From NCBI GenBank assembly GCA_021396245.1, contig WNYE01000127.1, positions 17,391-81,390 on the forward strand: DNA of 64,000 bases. Direction: 5' to 3'. Below the pieces are notes generated by a model. The model was not told the origin of the DNA. It made no database searches and saw nothing but the letters and a program-made list of their open reading frames with translations. How positions within the stretch are numbered: position 1 is the first letter of the stretch; every line of letters starts with the position of its first letter. This DNA is from Sporothrix humicola (lineage: Eukaryota; Ascomycota; Sordariomycetes; Ophiostomatales; Ophiostomataceae). The position numbers and the translations under genes are program-made. Shown in pieces: positions 11,577 through 24,001 of the stretch.

Positions 11577-14500
11577 ATGGCGGCCACACGCATCGACGGG
11601 CATAAGCCTCTCCCACGATCGGAGAGCTTACAAAAGATGCTGGACCTGGAAAAACAATACAAGGTAAAACATCCTTCCCCATCTCCTTTTTTTCAGCTTG
11701 GACCCTCGTTTTGCATTCTTGGATTCTTTGTACAACACTGGACGATTTTGTGGTTACGCCCTTTTGCCATTTGCACATTTCCCCGTTTTCTGTCTCTTGT
11801 TTCTGTTCACCCTCCTTATTCTTTGGCTTTTGCTTCTTGTCGTCCCCGGACGTCTCATGTTTTCCGTCGATCTGACACATCTTCTTCTTTTCCATTTATA
11901 GCTTGCCCGGCTTCAACAAGCCCAGACATCACCAAAGCCCGACCGCTCGGCCATGTCGTTCCAGCCTCAAATACGGCCACCGGTCCCCATCCAAACCCGA
12001 CGCCGAGATTCCAGAGAGTCCCTGTACCAGCAGCATCAACAGCACCAGCAGCAGCTCGACCAAATATCTACTGCTGTGCGTCGTACTGGGCCCGCATCAC
12101 CACTCTCCATCACGATACCGTCACCGACAGACGCAAACGAGAAGGCACTACCGAGCCAAAGATCACAACGGCCACCAGCTCGCAACATGGCCGCCGAAAG
12201 TGACGTGAAGCCGAACGGTGGTGAAGATAGCGGCGATACGACGCCACGAGAGAAGTCGGTGGAATTCTCAGTGCAAACAAAATTCGAGGACGAGGACGAT
12301 GATTTTGGCGAAATGTCGGACCAGTCGTCAATATGTCAATCGCCAAGCTGGGAAGGGTACGGCCAGAAGAAGAAGGACAAGAAAAAGAAGCAGGAGGCCG
12401 AGCTACGAAAGAAGGAAAAGGAGAGGATCGAGCAAGAACTCCGGGCCGCATCCAAGAAGAGAGCGTCTAACAGACTCTACAAGTCTCCACCTCTGGAGAG
12501 CCCCGACCTCAACGGCCACCGTCCATCCAGCTCGGCGTCATCACGCCTCGATAGCAGCCACGGTCTCAGCACCAAGTCTGGGCGGTTTACACCCTCGTCC
12601 AACCAAGGACTTATTCCGGAAGTTTGGGGCATGGCCATGGGTTCTGGTTTCGGCTCGTCGAAATCTCGCCCTAGCTACTCAAGAGCGACATCTGCAGCAG
12701 GCTCGAACACGGACCAAGATGCCTCACGCTCACAAACGCTCACAATGTCCCAGATACAACAACAGAATGCGTCTGCAGGCAAGAAGTCCACTTCATCTGA
12801 TGAGAGGCCCACGTCATCAAATGACAAGGTCTCGTATCCTCCAACATCTTCTCGGTCTCATGCACTTCGAAATGTCCTCCCATCAACCCACAGCCGGCAA
12901 AATTCCAACTCAACCATTACGCCGGTTCCATCCAAGCCCGAAGACTCATCTTCGAGCTCAAAGAACGGTCACCGAATGTACTCGATGAAAAACATGTCTG
13001 ATCAATCACTCACAAGCTCGACAGAGAAGTTGGAACGTGGTCGGCAGTTGGTCGATCCTGCAGGGTCCGGGAGCTACGTGCGCAAGGCAAGGGCACAGAG
13101 CATCGAGCGTTCCATTAAAGGATTCATGCAGGAGGCGGCCCTGTCCGACCCAAACCTGCTGAATGGACCCAATCGGACACAGTTTGCCTATTTGGGACCG
13201 CCTCAGCATCAACCACAGTCGAATGGCCATCGGCCAAGCTCGTCCCAATCCAAGGTCACCAAGCCATCCGGCACCACAAATGCCACCAACGGAGTGAACG
13301 GAACGGCCAGTGCTGCGGCACAGCAAGAAAAGAGGAACCAGCAGCAGCCACAGCAGCCGCAGCAGCCATCACGGTCCCAACATCAACATCCTCTTCAACA
13401 ACACCAATCGCCTGCACGTGTTGCTCAGCCAAAACAGCAAAATGGCGCGCCTTCGGTCCCCGAAAAGCCCAATACTTCATCACCCGAGAAGAAGAAGGAC
13501 GGTGATGCAAGCACCGACTACATCAACTTCGTCTCGAAGCCGTACTCACCGCCCAGCCTCGAGCTTGCGACGCCCACTAGCGGTATTTTCTCGTCGATCA
13601 AGTCTCGCATTGGCCGGCGCGGCAGCACATCGAGCGGTTCAACGTCCAACACAAACAACACCGGCCACACTGGCCGGAGCTTCAAGGAGCGGGCGATGAA
13701 CGTGATCCACCTGCAGGCCCAGAACAATGTCTCGTTGGGTGCGGTAGCGAGCACGATCCCAATGTCGCAGCCGCCATCGCGCATGCACTCGCAAAACTCA
13801 GTGCAGACAGCCGCATCGTCGATTGTGTCCACCAGCACCAAGAGCACCAAGAACGATTCGTCGTCTGCCAGCCACAGCCTCCAGATCCCACAAAAGGACA
13901 CAAGACGTCTTCCCAAGGCAGCCCGCATTCTCGGCGAGATCAACCAGGAGACCATGTCACAAGGTGCTGCAGCCGGAAGCCGGCCCTCGGAGGGTTCGTC
14001 AACCTCGTCGTATCATGACGACTCGTCTATTCCTCCGTCGCCAGCCAGCACTCCTGATACATCTCGGCCACAGTCTGCAAAAGGCCTCTCTGCTACCATT
14101 GAAGAGATCCAGATTGGCAGCCCCGAGATGTTCAACGACAGCAAAGAGGACTTGACGTTGACGAAGCCAAAGCAAAGCGAGAAGACTCAGGCGACTGTCA
14201 AGGAGACAGCTGTGCCCTCTGCCGAGTCTAAAGAAACCGCCCCCACCCCCTCGGACCATACGACCCAACAATCCCAGCCCAACCGACCGGCTAGCAGAAC
14301 GGAAAGTGTGCGGGATATCACCATGGACCGGCCTAGCAGCAAGGGACGTCTTCTTGAAGATCTCGAGAGGCCCATTAGCCGTGGAAGACTTCTCGAGAAC
14401 ATTGAGCGTCCTGCCAGCCGAGCGCGTGGTGCGGACGAAGACAAGTCGACACAGTTGAATAACCATACCGAAAAGGCTTCACCGGAAGTGAAGGAAGCGA

Positions 14501-15810
14501 GCACGCCGGGAACTAATGCCAACCTTTCCGAGGGTCTCGGCATCTTGGACGAAGCCTGGAGCCAGTCGACCGTGACTCTTGACAACGACGCCCAATCGTT
14601 TGTCACGACGCTGACAAACCAAAAGTCCGGTGCTTCGCTCAAGTCCCAGTTTGGAAGCCTCAAAGAGGCAGCTCTTTTGGCGGAGGCACAAAACTCGCTC
14701 GGTGTCCACCCGGCTTTGCTCAACCACGATAATGAGCCCGCGCCCCCAGCCTACAACAACGCTCTGCAAGAGGTCGATGAGACGGTCTACCTGGATGGCA
14801 ACAATGGTGTCGAAGAGCACCTGCAGCCATCGCCGGAAAAGACGCTGCAGAGAAGCTCGTTCCGCAAGGCCGACAAGCGGAATAGCAGACAGGCCAAGCA
14901 TATGTCGGTGGTCAATGAAGAGCCGCGGCCAGTTGAGGACGAGTCTCATGGAGACGTGCACCAAGATCAGCGAACCATGTCACCAACGCCTGATGGGAGT
15001 GACCCGCGGAAGACGTCGATTGATGTCAGCTTCCTGCCTCCTCTACGCCACGAGGCCTTTATCCCGCCCAAGTCCAAGGCCCGGAACTCGCCTCCTTCGC
15101 AAAAGACCGGCGATCAGGATGCCCAACAGCCGTCACAGACTGAGACGGCTACCTTGATGAGTGCCCCACCTGCGGCCGCTCCTGAGCAGGCACCTCCCTC
15201 TGGGCGTAGCTCACCCAGTGCAATGTACCTCCAGGAAGCGCGCCGGTCTGCACCGCTTGTCTCCTCGCCATTGTCAAACGTGATCCGGACCGCCAAGGCC
15301 AACATGTCTACGCCCGCTCTGGCTCGTCCCGGTCTCAAGACATCTGCGTCATTCACGAGCGGGCAGACCCACCATCATCATACTCCGCATCACCACCTGG
15401 CCCACCCAGCCTCGACGTTCTTGCCTCTGCCGCCAGCGCCGTCGACGTCAACGTCGTCGTCGAGCTCGTCGGGCAGCACGCCGCACTCGGGACACTCGGG
15501 CAAATCACCGACATCGCCGCGCTTCCGCATCCCGGCCCACGAGCCCGAACAGCTCGCCAAGCAGTCGGCGCAGTCCAAGCCCAGGGCCAAGATGCTCGTC
15601 GAGTGCTGCAACTGCAAGTTCTTCCACGACATGCCGTCGCGCGTGTACGAGTGCATGGCGCAGCCCGACGCGGTGGTGACGGACCGCGACCTGGGCGTCT
15701 CGGGCGCCATCACGACCATGGTCAAGTGCCCCTGGTGCTCGCACAATATGAGCACGCAGTGCTGTGCCGGCTATGCCGCCGTGGTCTACCTCAAGGAGCG
15801 GCTCCATTAG
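11577..15810 (+). CDS. large disordered protein with C-terminal Cys-rich (zinc-ribbon-like) module
   Basis: Predicted protein of 1331 residues in two exons, 11577-11663 (29 codons) and 11902-15810; the 238-nt intron has a GTAAAA donor and a TTTATAG acceptor. I do not recognise an experimentally described family. Most of the chain looks disordered: Ser/Thr/Pro/Gln-rich, with a Lys/Glu-rich probable coiled coil near residues 180-220, Gln-rich stretches near 500-540, and a His-rich patch near 1186. The last 70 residues are different: ordered in composition and Cys-rich, with Cys1264, Cys1265, Cys1267, Cys1280, Cys1305, Cys1308 (CPWC), Cys1316 and Cys1317. This pattern suggests a metal-binding treble-clef or ribbon fold, which is inference. 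A short N-terminal helix (SLQKMLDLEKQYKLARLQQAQ) spans the splice junction and supports the intron. Candidate roles such as scaffold or signalling adaptor cannot be chosen from sequence. Confidence 0.85.
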
Positions 15811-18800
15811 TTGTGCCTTTACATATTCCTTTTGTCACTTGTCCTTTTACGTTTGCGTTTATTTGTGAAATAGTTTGATAAAACAGTGCGTCTTCATTTT
15901 GTTTTGGATTTAGCCCCCTTTTACTTGTTTTGATTTCGAGTCTTGCTAGTTTTGAGCCTTTTCTTTTTGGTTCGTTTTGTCTTCTTGTCGCTTCGACCAT
16001 TTCTTGCGTACATTTAAAAACTCTCCTTCATCAGCCGTATTTTTGTTTCATTTTTGTCTCTATTTTCTTGCAACAGAAAATCATTCTTTGAATTCTTGCT
16101 ATTTTACTCTTATACATACACTTCTTGATACATTCATTTTTTACCACTTGGCGTGCCTCATTTTCGGTGTTGACTCTTTTCTTTATCAGACCCACCCTTT
16201 CTTTTGTCGTCCACCTTCGTTCTTTGCAACAATTTCTTCTTGATATGCTCATCGCAGCTTTACAAGTGCTTCTTTCATTTTTTCACTCATTGCAATTCAT
16301 CCCCCCACTTCATGGCGAATCAACGCCCACCACTCTTATTCAGAAATTCAAAAATAAAAGCAGTATCACCTCATTAGTTTAAAAACAAAACCCAATGTGA
16401 ATGTACAAGGGAAACGTCCCTGGATTGAAAATTGAAAGAGAAAAGAAGAAAAAAACGACAACCAGACATAGAATATATAAGAGCCCACAGAAAAGGGACG
16501 AGCCAACAAATAACCAAAAGAGCCCACGATGTCAACAACCAAACATGTCACTATTTTCTCTGACGTCCGTTAACGACCTCAGTTGTGCGTTTCCCCTTGG
16601 AGAATTGTAAAGAAACGCACCATTTCATCACTGGACCGGACAATACAGCAAGAGGACAAAAGTTATCAGAGCCCACAAGTATCAGAAGACGCCCCAGTGT
16701 GCAGTTTGCAATCAAAAGTGTGCAGTCTGCAACTTCTTTTTTCCAGTTTTGTGTGAACCAGCTTTTCTTTCTCTGCCAAGTCTCAAGGATCATCTAGAAT
16801 GGACAAACACGCCCAGACCAGAACGAACTCGTCATCGACAAGAAGGTGCCGCAGAAGAAAGGAAAGGCTGCATCTGGCCCAACTGCAAAACTGTGAAAAC
16901 AAGGTGTACGCCGCCCCAACATTCGACGTACATAAAGATGGAGGGAGAGGCACTTGATCAATTTGAACTGATCAAGCAGCATGCCTCCCCCGGTCTGACC
17001 CCCTGTAAATCAGACAGATAGGCCGTGAAGAGAGTGAGGAGAGAGAGAGAGAGGGAAAGGGAGGAGGAAAATAATCCAAGGAGGAAGAAAAAGGGAACAA
17101 GAGTATCGGCTGACCCATGAAACCCAGTGGAAACTGCGAATGTAGGACAAGAAGGAATGAAGAAAAGAAGGAATGAAGAAAACAAATACGACAAGAAAAG
17201 AGAGGAAAGCCGGCGGGAGGTTTTACGTCCTTTTTTTCCTGTTTTCTTTCCCCCTTGTTACAAGGAAAAAAACAGAAAAAAGACGTGGAAGAAAACTAAC
17301 CCAATCACCCAAAAACTTCCCCCTCCCGGACGAAAAACGAAATGAAAAAGACCAATGGACAATGCAAGGCGGCTGCAGGATTGCTAAACCCAAAGTGAAA
17401 AGGGAAAAAGGCCAGAACAAGAAAGAAGCAAAAGACAAGAGACACACTCTCGGTTCGCGATGCCGACTCTCGAGAATCAAAAGAGGGACCCATTGGGAGA
17501 CTGAGGCAAGCAAACCTGGAGAAGCACCTTAAAAGACGGAGCCACCCAGAGAAAGAAGGAGCGAAGGGAGAAGAGAGATTCTGGGAGAGAGAAAGCAGGA
17601 CTCCAGAACCTGGAGGATAGAAGGAGTCAAGGGAAATACAAACCGAAAGCCCGGATAGAGAAAGATGGAAGATGGGTGCCAGCTTGTCTCCTTTCTTAAA
17701 GGAGGGCCTGCCAGCAGCAAAAGCCCTCCCCTCCCTTGTGCTTGGCCATCTTCCACCAACTCAATCGTTTTTTTGTTTTGTCTTCCCAAGGCTCGTTAAT
17801 CCAGAAAGACCCAAAGACCCAAAGACCCAAAGACCTATGGATCCAAAGATCCAAAGATCCAAAGATCCAAGATCCCATCATCACCCGGCTCTCTCGCACC
17901 AAGAGTCGTCTCTTCTTTCTCTCATTTTCCCCCTGTGTCGAGTCAAGCGTGCGTGCCAAGAACAAGAACGGCCCCTAATACTCCATCTTTTGCTGCTGGA
18001 AGGTCTTCTCCTTGGAAGTGTGCCCCTTTGCTATTCGTTTTGGACTTCTCGCTTGCCCGTCCTCTTCCCCTTTGCCATGTACCCCCCGACTGGAACCAAG
18101 CCCGGCAACCTTTCCCCCCAGAGCCCAACATGTTTTTTTTATAACTTGCAATGCCCATTGAGAATGTCTTTTTCGTTTTCTTTTCCGGCTTGCCCTTTTC
18201 GATAAGTCGTCTCTTCTGCTTTATTCATCTTCTCTTCTTCTCCTTTTCCTCTCTCTTCTTTCTCTCTCTTCTCTAAAAAACTAACCAACGCTTATAGAGC
18301 CCCCAGATCCCGACAGAGCCCCCGCTGGAACAGGGAAACAACCTTTTTTTTTGGTATAGAAAGGGGAGCACCGGGACAGCAGCTTCTTGCCCTATTCGTC
18401 CCGCAGACTCTCGGCTGACGAAGTTTTTGCTAGGCGAAGAGGTGATAGGAAGAGCCGGCATCGTTGAACAATCCAAAAAGCTGCTTTGCAAAAAAGCCGA
18501 GAGAACCAGGAGAGGCGCCCGCTGCTTTTCCCGTTGACAGCTTCCCCCCCTCACACACTTCTGGCTGCAGACAAGAAATGATAGGCCTGCATCTGAGTAA
18601 GCAAATATGTAGGTAAGGAGAAACGAGACGAAGACGGAGAGAGGCAAGAGTGAGGAGAGTGAATATGGGAGAGGAAAGATAAAGGGGTGGGGACAGTATT
18701 GGGGGTGTATGATAAAAAAGAGACACGAAAAATAATAAAAAGAGGGATGAAGAGAAGAAAGGATAGGGAGGAGAAAGGAAGCTGTTCAATAGAGGAAACC

Positions 18801-19338
18801 GATGATGTCGAGGCTGGGAACTTACCATTTCTGACGACACAGCCTGGTGAGCGCCCAAGGAAGAACAATAGTGGATGAAGGAAGCCGAGAAGTAAAAAGA
18901 AAAAAGAAAAAAAAAGAAAAAAATAAAGATGGAAAGTGGGCGTGTTAGGATTTATATATCCTCTTAACGAAAACGAGGCTAAAAATCTGGTGGCGATATA
19001 TTCATCACTATGTGCATCGTAGTGTAAGCGTAAATATTGCTAGTTTGTGTGTTCAAGGTCTAAGCCATGGTAACTACAATGTACTATTTATGTTGGCCTG
19101 GCGCGTAAGTATACATACACAAAGTAGTTTGACTTTGATTTTTTGCAAAATTCGATGTATTACTACGACATTATCTAATATTCGAGTTTGTGCGTTCACA
19201 GTACAGTTGTGGCGGTCTATTTTACTCCGCTCATATGCTCATATAATCTGTGTTGTCTCTATTTTGATGATTTTTTACGGATATGGTAAATATGCAGTCT
19301 CACATCCTGCTTCACCGTTTAGTCCCCTCCCCATGCCC
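15811..19338. other. intergenic DNA with a short tandem repeat, no gene recognised
   Basis: The first 500 bases are T-rich and probably contain the 3' UTR of the upstream gene. Purine-rich DNA follows (about 16.4-17.7 kb), then CT-rich and again purine-rich DNA, and an AT-rich stretch near 18.9-19.3 kb. Open frames are short and compositional, without domains. Confidence 0.55.
17801..17876 (+). repeat. 8-bp tandem repeat (CCAAAGAC/CCAAAGAT units)
   Basis: Three units of the type CCCAAAGA are followed, after a short break, by three units of TCCAAAGA. It looks like a small microsatellite in intergenic DNA, with no sign that it is translated. Confidence 0.85.
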
Positions 19339-20093
19339 TCACCGAGTACCGGCATTCTTCGTGACCAGAGCTGCAAAGTTTGCGTTGGCTGCTGGCCCGA
19401 AATCGTGGTTCCAAAATCCAATCACACTGTGCTCGCCAAAGTCGGAGGAACTCGACGATGGGTTGGATGGCTTTGATGCCGAGTAAGCAAAGGCCAGCCG
19501 GTTGCTGCCAGAAGGGTTCAGACGATTCACCAGCCCCGATGTTCCGTAGGGATATGAGGTGCACCCTGTGCACTTGGCCGTCACCTGCCAGTGCGTGCCG
19601 TTGTTTTTCGTGCCCGTCTTGAGAATCTGATACGTTGACCCTGTGTAGGTTTTTGGAAGATAGTGGCCGCTGTGAGAAAGAAAGAGTTAGTGATACTCCC
19701 ACCAGTACAGTAAAAAAACCAAAATGACCGGACAAATGCTTACTCAGCCCATCGTGACGAGATGATGCCACCAGACGACGAAGCCCAGGCTGCTGCCAGT
19801 GGGTTCTTGGTCATTCCGCCGCCCCATGCGAGACCAGCCCATCCGACGTCGTTGGCGGCCACGATCTGGACGACGACATCAAAATCCGTGTTGGCTGCAA
19901 CACCGCTGGGGACGGCCACGCGGTATGTGATGCCGCCGTTGTTCAACGAGTACTTGCCAAAGTACTGTGTAAATGTGAAGCCGGTTTCCGCATCATGGTA
20001 GACTGTTGTGTCCGCGTTGGGTGCTGCCGATGCTGGAGATACTGCGAGACTTGCCAGCGTCGTGCACCAAGGCACGAGCTGAGCTAAACGCAT
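19339..20093 (-). CDS. secreted cellobiose-dehydrogenase-type cytochrome (AA8-like, cytochrome domain only)
   Basis: Predicted extracellular b-type haem protein of 226 residues. Exons: 20093-19744 and 19669-19339; the 74-nt intron has a GTAAGC donor and a CACAG acceptor, and splicing yields WADGHYLPK. A signal peptide is evident (MRLAQLVPWCTTLASLAVSPASA). The mature part matches the CDH cytochrome fold: GWAGLAWGGGMTKNPLAAAW with Met94 as likely axial haem ligand, and THWQVTAKCTGC with His143 as the second ligand and a Cys150/Cys153 pair. In canonical CDH this domain is followed by a linker and a flavin dehydrogenase; here the protein stops directly after it, with no CBM1. Such single-domain cytochromes are proposed to shuttle electrons to partners such as LPMOs, which is family knowledge. 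No LPMO or dehydrogenase gene is nearby. Confidence 0.9.
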
Positions 20094-22385
20094 TCTTTCG
20101 GTTTCCGTTTGTCGTCGTTGTCGTCGTCGTCGAGCTGACTTTCACGATAATGGCTTTTTAGAGTAGTCGGCAGTACCGGTGGGAGTTCCTTTCTTCTTGC
20201 CCACTTCCGAGCTCAGCGAGTGTCTGCCAAAATGGTTGGCTAGATGGCGATGAATATGAGATCTTGTAGTCTACCTCATTCTGAGAAAGGAGGGAGAGAG
20301 CCGGCTGCCGATGGTTCTCGTGACGAATAATTTCCTGTATATTCGTAATGCCGTACCTCGTTCGCTTCGAGGAAAATGAAGTAGGCCCTGGGTAAGAAAA
20401 GGAGTAAACAACACTCGCGAACACAAATGGCTGGGAAGAATCAGAGGATCAAAGAGAAGGATGCGTGTGACGACCACATGAGAAAGGGACAGGTTTATTA
20501 AACCGGGAGACTGTCGGGCACATCGCCCCCCGTTTCCGTACTTGCGGCTCTGGATATATTATTTCGCGAGAACGACCGCACCAGCAATAAAATGCTCACT
20601 GGGGATGTGGGTGTGGCAGGATACCGAATTTCCGAACTGTCGTCTTTGCCAACACGTACTCCCTTTGCTATTTGGTAGGATCACAAGGGGTGGTAAATGG
20701 GGGGAAGATGGAGGGCGACGAGGCTTGTGGCACAACCCGCTCGAGATGCAATATACTACTACCAGTGATCAAGCTAGGCCGAATGGAGGAGCAAGAAGAG
20801 TCAAGGTGATCGTGGGACATTTTGTGAGGTGGGATTAGCACAAGAGGAGGATCAGAGGCACAGAAGGATACGAAGACAGCCTATGGACTCATTTCAATCA
20901 CTGGATTGATGGTGATCTGTTTCCTTGTAACATGCCTCCCAATGGAAATAGATTGAAGTGGTTCATCGGTATCGCTCCTTTCGTTCCGGAAGAGGAAAGC
21001 CAGAGGGAGTTGACATATGGGTGGAAGAAGGCATGCGTCAATAAGCCCGGGACAGATCAATATAGGAATACGGCATGGCACCAAACATCCAATGCCCTTG
21101 GCATAAATGTAGGGTGACACGCAGCGTCCTTGTCCGGCTGGAGGCCAATATATCGCGGAGAGCGGAAATTGCAGACCGACCCTTCTTGACATCATATGTG
21201 CTCAAAATGCGAGCAGGGACACAATTTTGCGCCCATTGTATTTTGGTCTTGTGCCTAGACCACCCTCTGTTTCTATGAGGGCTCTACTTCGCCGCTAGGA
21301 AGCGCTTTGCTCGGGAGAGAGTCCGACGGGATAGGATGGGTAGGTTCTTGAGTCGTCACGAGAGGCGACTCACATGATCTCGACTGTTCTTGGGAAGTCG
21401 TGAGAAAATCAGTCTGGAAAAGGCAATGTGTGGGGGAAATGGAATGGGCTGTGGTTGGTGCCATAGCACGGCGTCCAGGCAATCGAAACAATGTCTATTG
21501 GCTTGGAAATCCACAGTTGGTCTTTTCCCCGGAGCAAAGGCTGGTTTTACCCGTCCAGATTGCGTGTTCTTTGTGTGTTTCCAAGAAGAAGGGAAGTAGG
21601 GAAGAAAGCACAAGGCAAAAGGAAGGGCGGAAGGAGAAAATGGGTAAAAGAGCGAGGCACGGAACAGGACCACTTGGACTGCGGCCGCGAATTATGCAAT
21701 TCTGGGCACGCTGATCTGCCTGTGTAGGAGATATACCGACTGGGTCAGAAACAAAAGAGGGCGTACTTTGACATACATGATGGAAGGCAAATGCTGATAA
21801 CTATTTGCTTTCGTCGGCCACATGATTTGACGTGCGTTTGGTGACGACAGCTTCGGAGAATTGTTTCGTCGATATGGCAATGTTGTCCCGTTTCGATCTG
21901 CTTGTAATGCCGGTTTTCCGATTCTTGGGTGCATCTTGCTAAACGTGGTGACTGTAGTGCGAGATACGACGGTTGCTGACAAGATTGGTGATGCCGAAGA
22001 ACAAATGTGTGTTGCAAGAGAGGTGCAAAACCAGAGCGCAAATTTTGAGGAGAGAAGAAAAGGGGTGAAATGTGCACACTAGCAAAGCAGCAAGAACAGC
22101 CTGATCAGCAAGTAAGGAAGGAGCGATGAAAACAAAGATCACATGCAATAATTACGAGAAGAGAGGGCAGAGAAAAGCCACAAAAGAAGAAGGAACAACT
22201 GATAAAATGATGAATCTAGAAGGAGTGATGTAAACGCTAGCAATGCGTATGATGTACGTGACGAAATCAGAAAAGAATCACAGAATCCAAAGGCTACAAC
22301 AAAACGTCAATATACAAAACGACGATAGCCTGAAACGACAATATAACTCTCCCGACCTTTCTACGCTCTCGTCCGGCGATGAGTC
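20094..22385. other. intergenic DNA between cytochrome and permease genes, no gene recognised
   Basis: Holds the promoter of the cytochrome gene (minus strand, from 20094 upwards) and the 3' flank of the permease gene. The bases just upstream of the cytochrome ATG contain GTCGTC-type trinucleotide repetition (20109-20131). Open frames up to 110 codons are not convincing. Confidence 0.55.
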
Positions 22386-23972
22386 CTACTCTACGGCCGC
22401 CTCCCGCTTCTGCAGCCACCGCCGCAGGTAGTAGTAGCCCACGCCCAGCAGCCACAGCACCAGCAGCACAATCGCCTGGACCGGTGCAAACGCCGCTCCG
22501 CGGGCGACGACAAACCCGCTGACGAGCGAGAAAGCAACGGGCGCCACGATGGAGGGCTTGTAGGGCCGGGCCAGCTCGGGCTCGCGGACGCGTAGGACAA
22601 TGGCGCCGAGGACGGTCAAGAAGAAGAAGGTGAACTCGCCCAAGCCGTTGAACGTGAGCAGGGCACGGAAGTTGCCCAGAAGAATGTACACGGAGGCAAT
22701 CGAGGCCGACAGGATGAGGGCGTTGATGGGGGCGTCTGCACCCGGGGCGGGGTCTGACGATGGCACCAAACCCAGCCTGCCCAGAACGGAGAAGGGCCGC
22801 GGGATCCAGTTCTTGTTGGAGGCGGCGACGGCCATACGTCCCGCGACAAACGAGTTGCCCAGGAGAGAGCCGGCCACGACCAGACACACGACAATGGCGG
22901 CAATCAACCCCGCCACGGGTCCCAGCAGACGCGCAAACGCCGTGACGGCGATGCTGTCTGTGGTGGACACGACGTTCCATGGCAGCAGGACATAGTAGGC
23001 GGCGTTGGCTGCCAGGAAGCACAGAACAATGGTGGGCAGAGCGGCGTGGATGGCGAGGGGCAGCTGGCGGGCCGGGTCGCGCAGCTCGGCCGACACATAG
23101 ACGGCCTTGTCCCAGCCCGAGTAGGCCCAGAGGGCGCCATAGAGGGCTGCACTCAAGTGGCCCAGCAGGGCCCAGCTCGACAGCTGTGTCCAGTCGGTCG
23201 TCGATCCGTCGGGGTTGAGCGTCGGCCGGTAGGCGAACCAGTTGCTCGTCCAGTCGTGGCCGCCGGGCAGTGTGTCGCGGGGCTTGGACGTCGTCGTCTG
23301 CACGATAATGACGGCCACGGCGGCCACGACGACGGCGCCAATGGCGACAAACTTGGTGCCCACGAAAAAGTTGTTAAGGCGCGCACTGACGCGCGTGCTA
23401 ATCGAGTTGGCCAGGCTGACGACCACCAGCACGGCAATCGACAGCAGCTTGTGCACCAACGACTGGCCGTCCACCCCTCCCCCAGCAACATTCGCGGGCG
23501 CCCCCTGGGTCGCCGTCGACAGGCTCTCGACAAAGACAATCGACAGGATGGCCAGCGTCGCCGGCATCACGGCCACGAGCCACGTCCAGGCCGCCAGGAA
23601 GCCGACAATGTCCCCGTAAATGTACTGCAGGTACGGCTGCACGCCGCCCTCGCCGGGGATGGCCGTGCCGAGCTCCGCGAGCGTGGCGGCGCCCGTCCAG
23701 GCGAGGATGCCGCCCACCAGCCAGACGCCGAGCGCGGCGCCGGGGGACGGCACATTGGTGTCGACGGCGCCGGGGGATGTGAAGATGCCGCTGCCGATGA
23801 CGATGCTGATGACAATGGCGAACGCCTCGAGGGCGCCCAAGTTGCGGCGGAAGGCTGGGGCTGCTGGGGCGTCTGCGGTGCTGCCATTTATATTTCCGTT
23901 CGATGTTCCCAGCAAGGGCTGTTGCTCTGCGGCGGCAGCTGCGTCAGATGACGCTCGTGGTTCGTTGGTCAT
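22386..23972 (-). CDS. amino-acid permease, APC superfamily (LAT-like)
   Basis: Predicted plasma-membrane amino-acid transporter of 528 residues, without introns. A hydrophilic N-terminus of about 45 residues precedes a typical APC core. The first membrane segment contains the unwound substrate-binding motif of the LAT family (IVIGSGIFTSPGAV), followed by AALGVWLVGGILAWTGAATLAELG and EGGVQPYLQYIYG. About twelve hydrophobic segments can be traced, and the chain ends with a short hydrophilic tail. Length and motifs resemble fungal high-affinity methionine permeases (Mup1/Mup3 type) and animal LAT light chains; the actual substrate is not determinable here. The ATG at 23972 is preceded by a perfect AT-rich palindrome that may be the TATA element. 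A 301-codon antisense frame over this gene is a GC-content shadow. Confidence 0.9.
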   Translation of the reverse strand: MTNEPRASSDAAAAAEQQPLLGTSNGNINGSTADAPAAPAFRRNLGALEAFAIVISIVIGSGIFTSPGAVDTNVPSPGAALGVWLVGGILAWTGAATLAELGTAIPGEGGVQPYLQYIYGDIVGFLAAWTWLVAVMPATLAILSIVFVESLSTATQGAPANVAGGGVDGQSLVHKLLSIAVLVVVSLANSISTRVSARLNNFFVGTKFVAIGAVVVAAVAVIIVQTTTSKPRDTLPGGHDWTSNWFAYRPTLNPDGSTTDWTQLSSWALLGHLSAALYGALWAYSGWDKAVYVSAELRDPARQLPLAIHAALPTIVLCFLAANAAYYVLLPWNVVSTTDSIAVTAFARLLGPVAGLIAAIVVCLVVAGSLLGNSFVAGRMAVAASNKNWIPRPFSVLGRLGLVPSSDPAPGADAPINALILSASIASVYILLGNFRALLTFNGLGEFTFFFLTVLGAIVLRVREPELARPYKPSIVAPVAFSLVSGFVVARGAAFAPVQAIVLLVLWLLGVGYYYLRRWLQKREAAVE

Positions 23973-23987
23973 CGTGGCTGTGGCTGG

Positions 23988-24001
23988 AGCTATATATAGC
24001 T
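23988..24001 (-). promoter_or_regulatory. TATA-like palindrome upstream of permease
   Basis: A perfect 14-bp palindrome, AGCTATATATAGCT, lies 15 bases upstream of the permease ATG. Its TATATA core could be a TATA box, which would make the 5' UTR very short, or an operator-like site. Functional status is inferred from sequence only. Confidence 0.4.

Noticed and set aside
23046..23951. 301-codon open frame on + strand
   Set aside because: It lies antisense to the permease gene, whose sequence is clearly coding; the frame is a by-product of GC-rich codons and its Arg/Gly/Ala-rich product has no domain.
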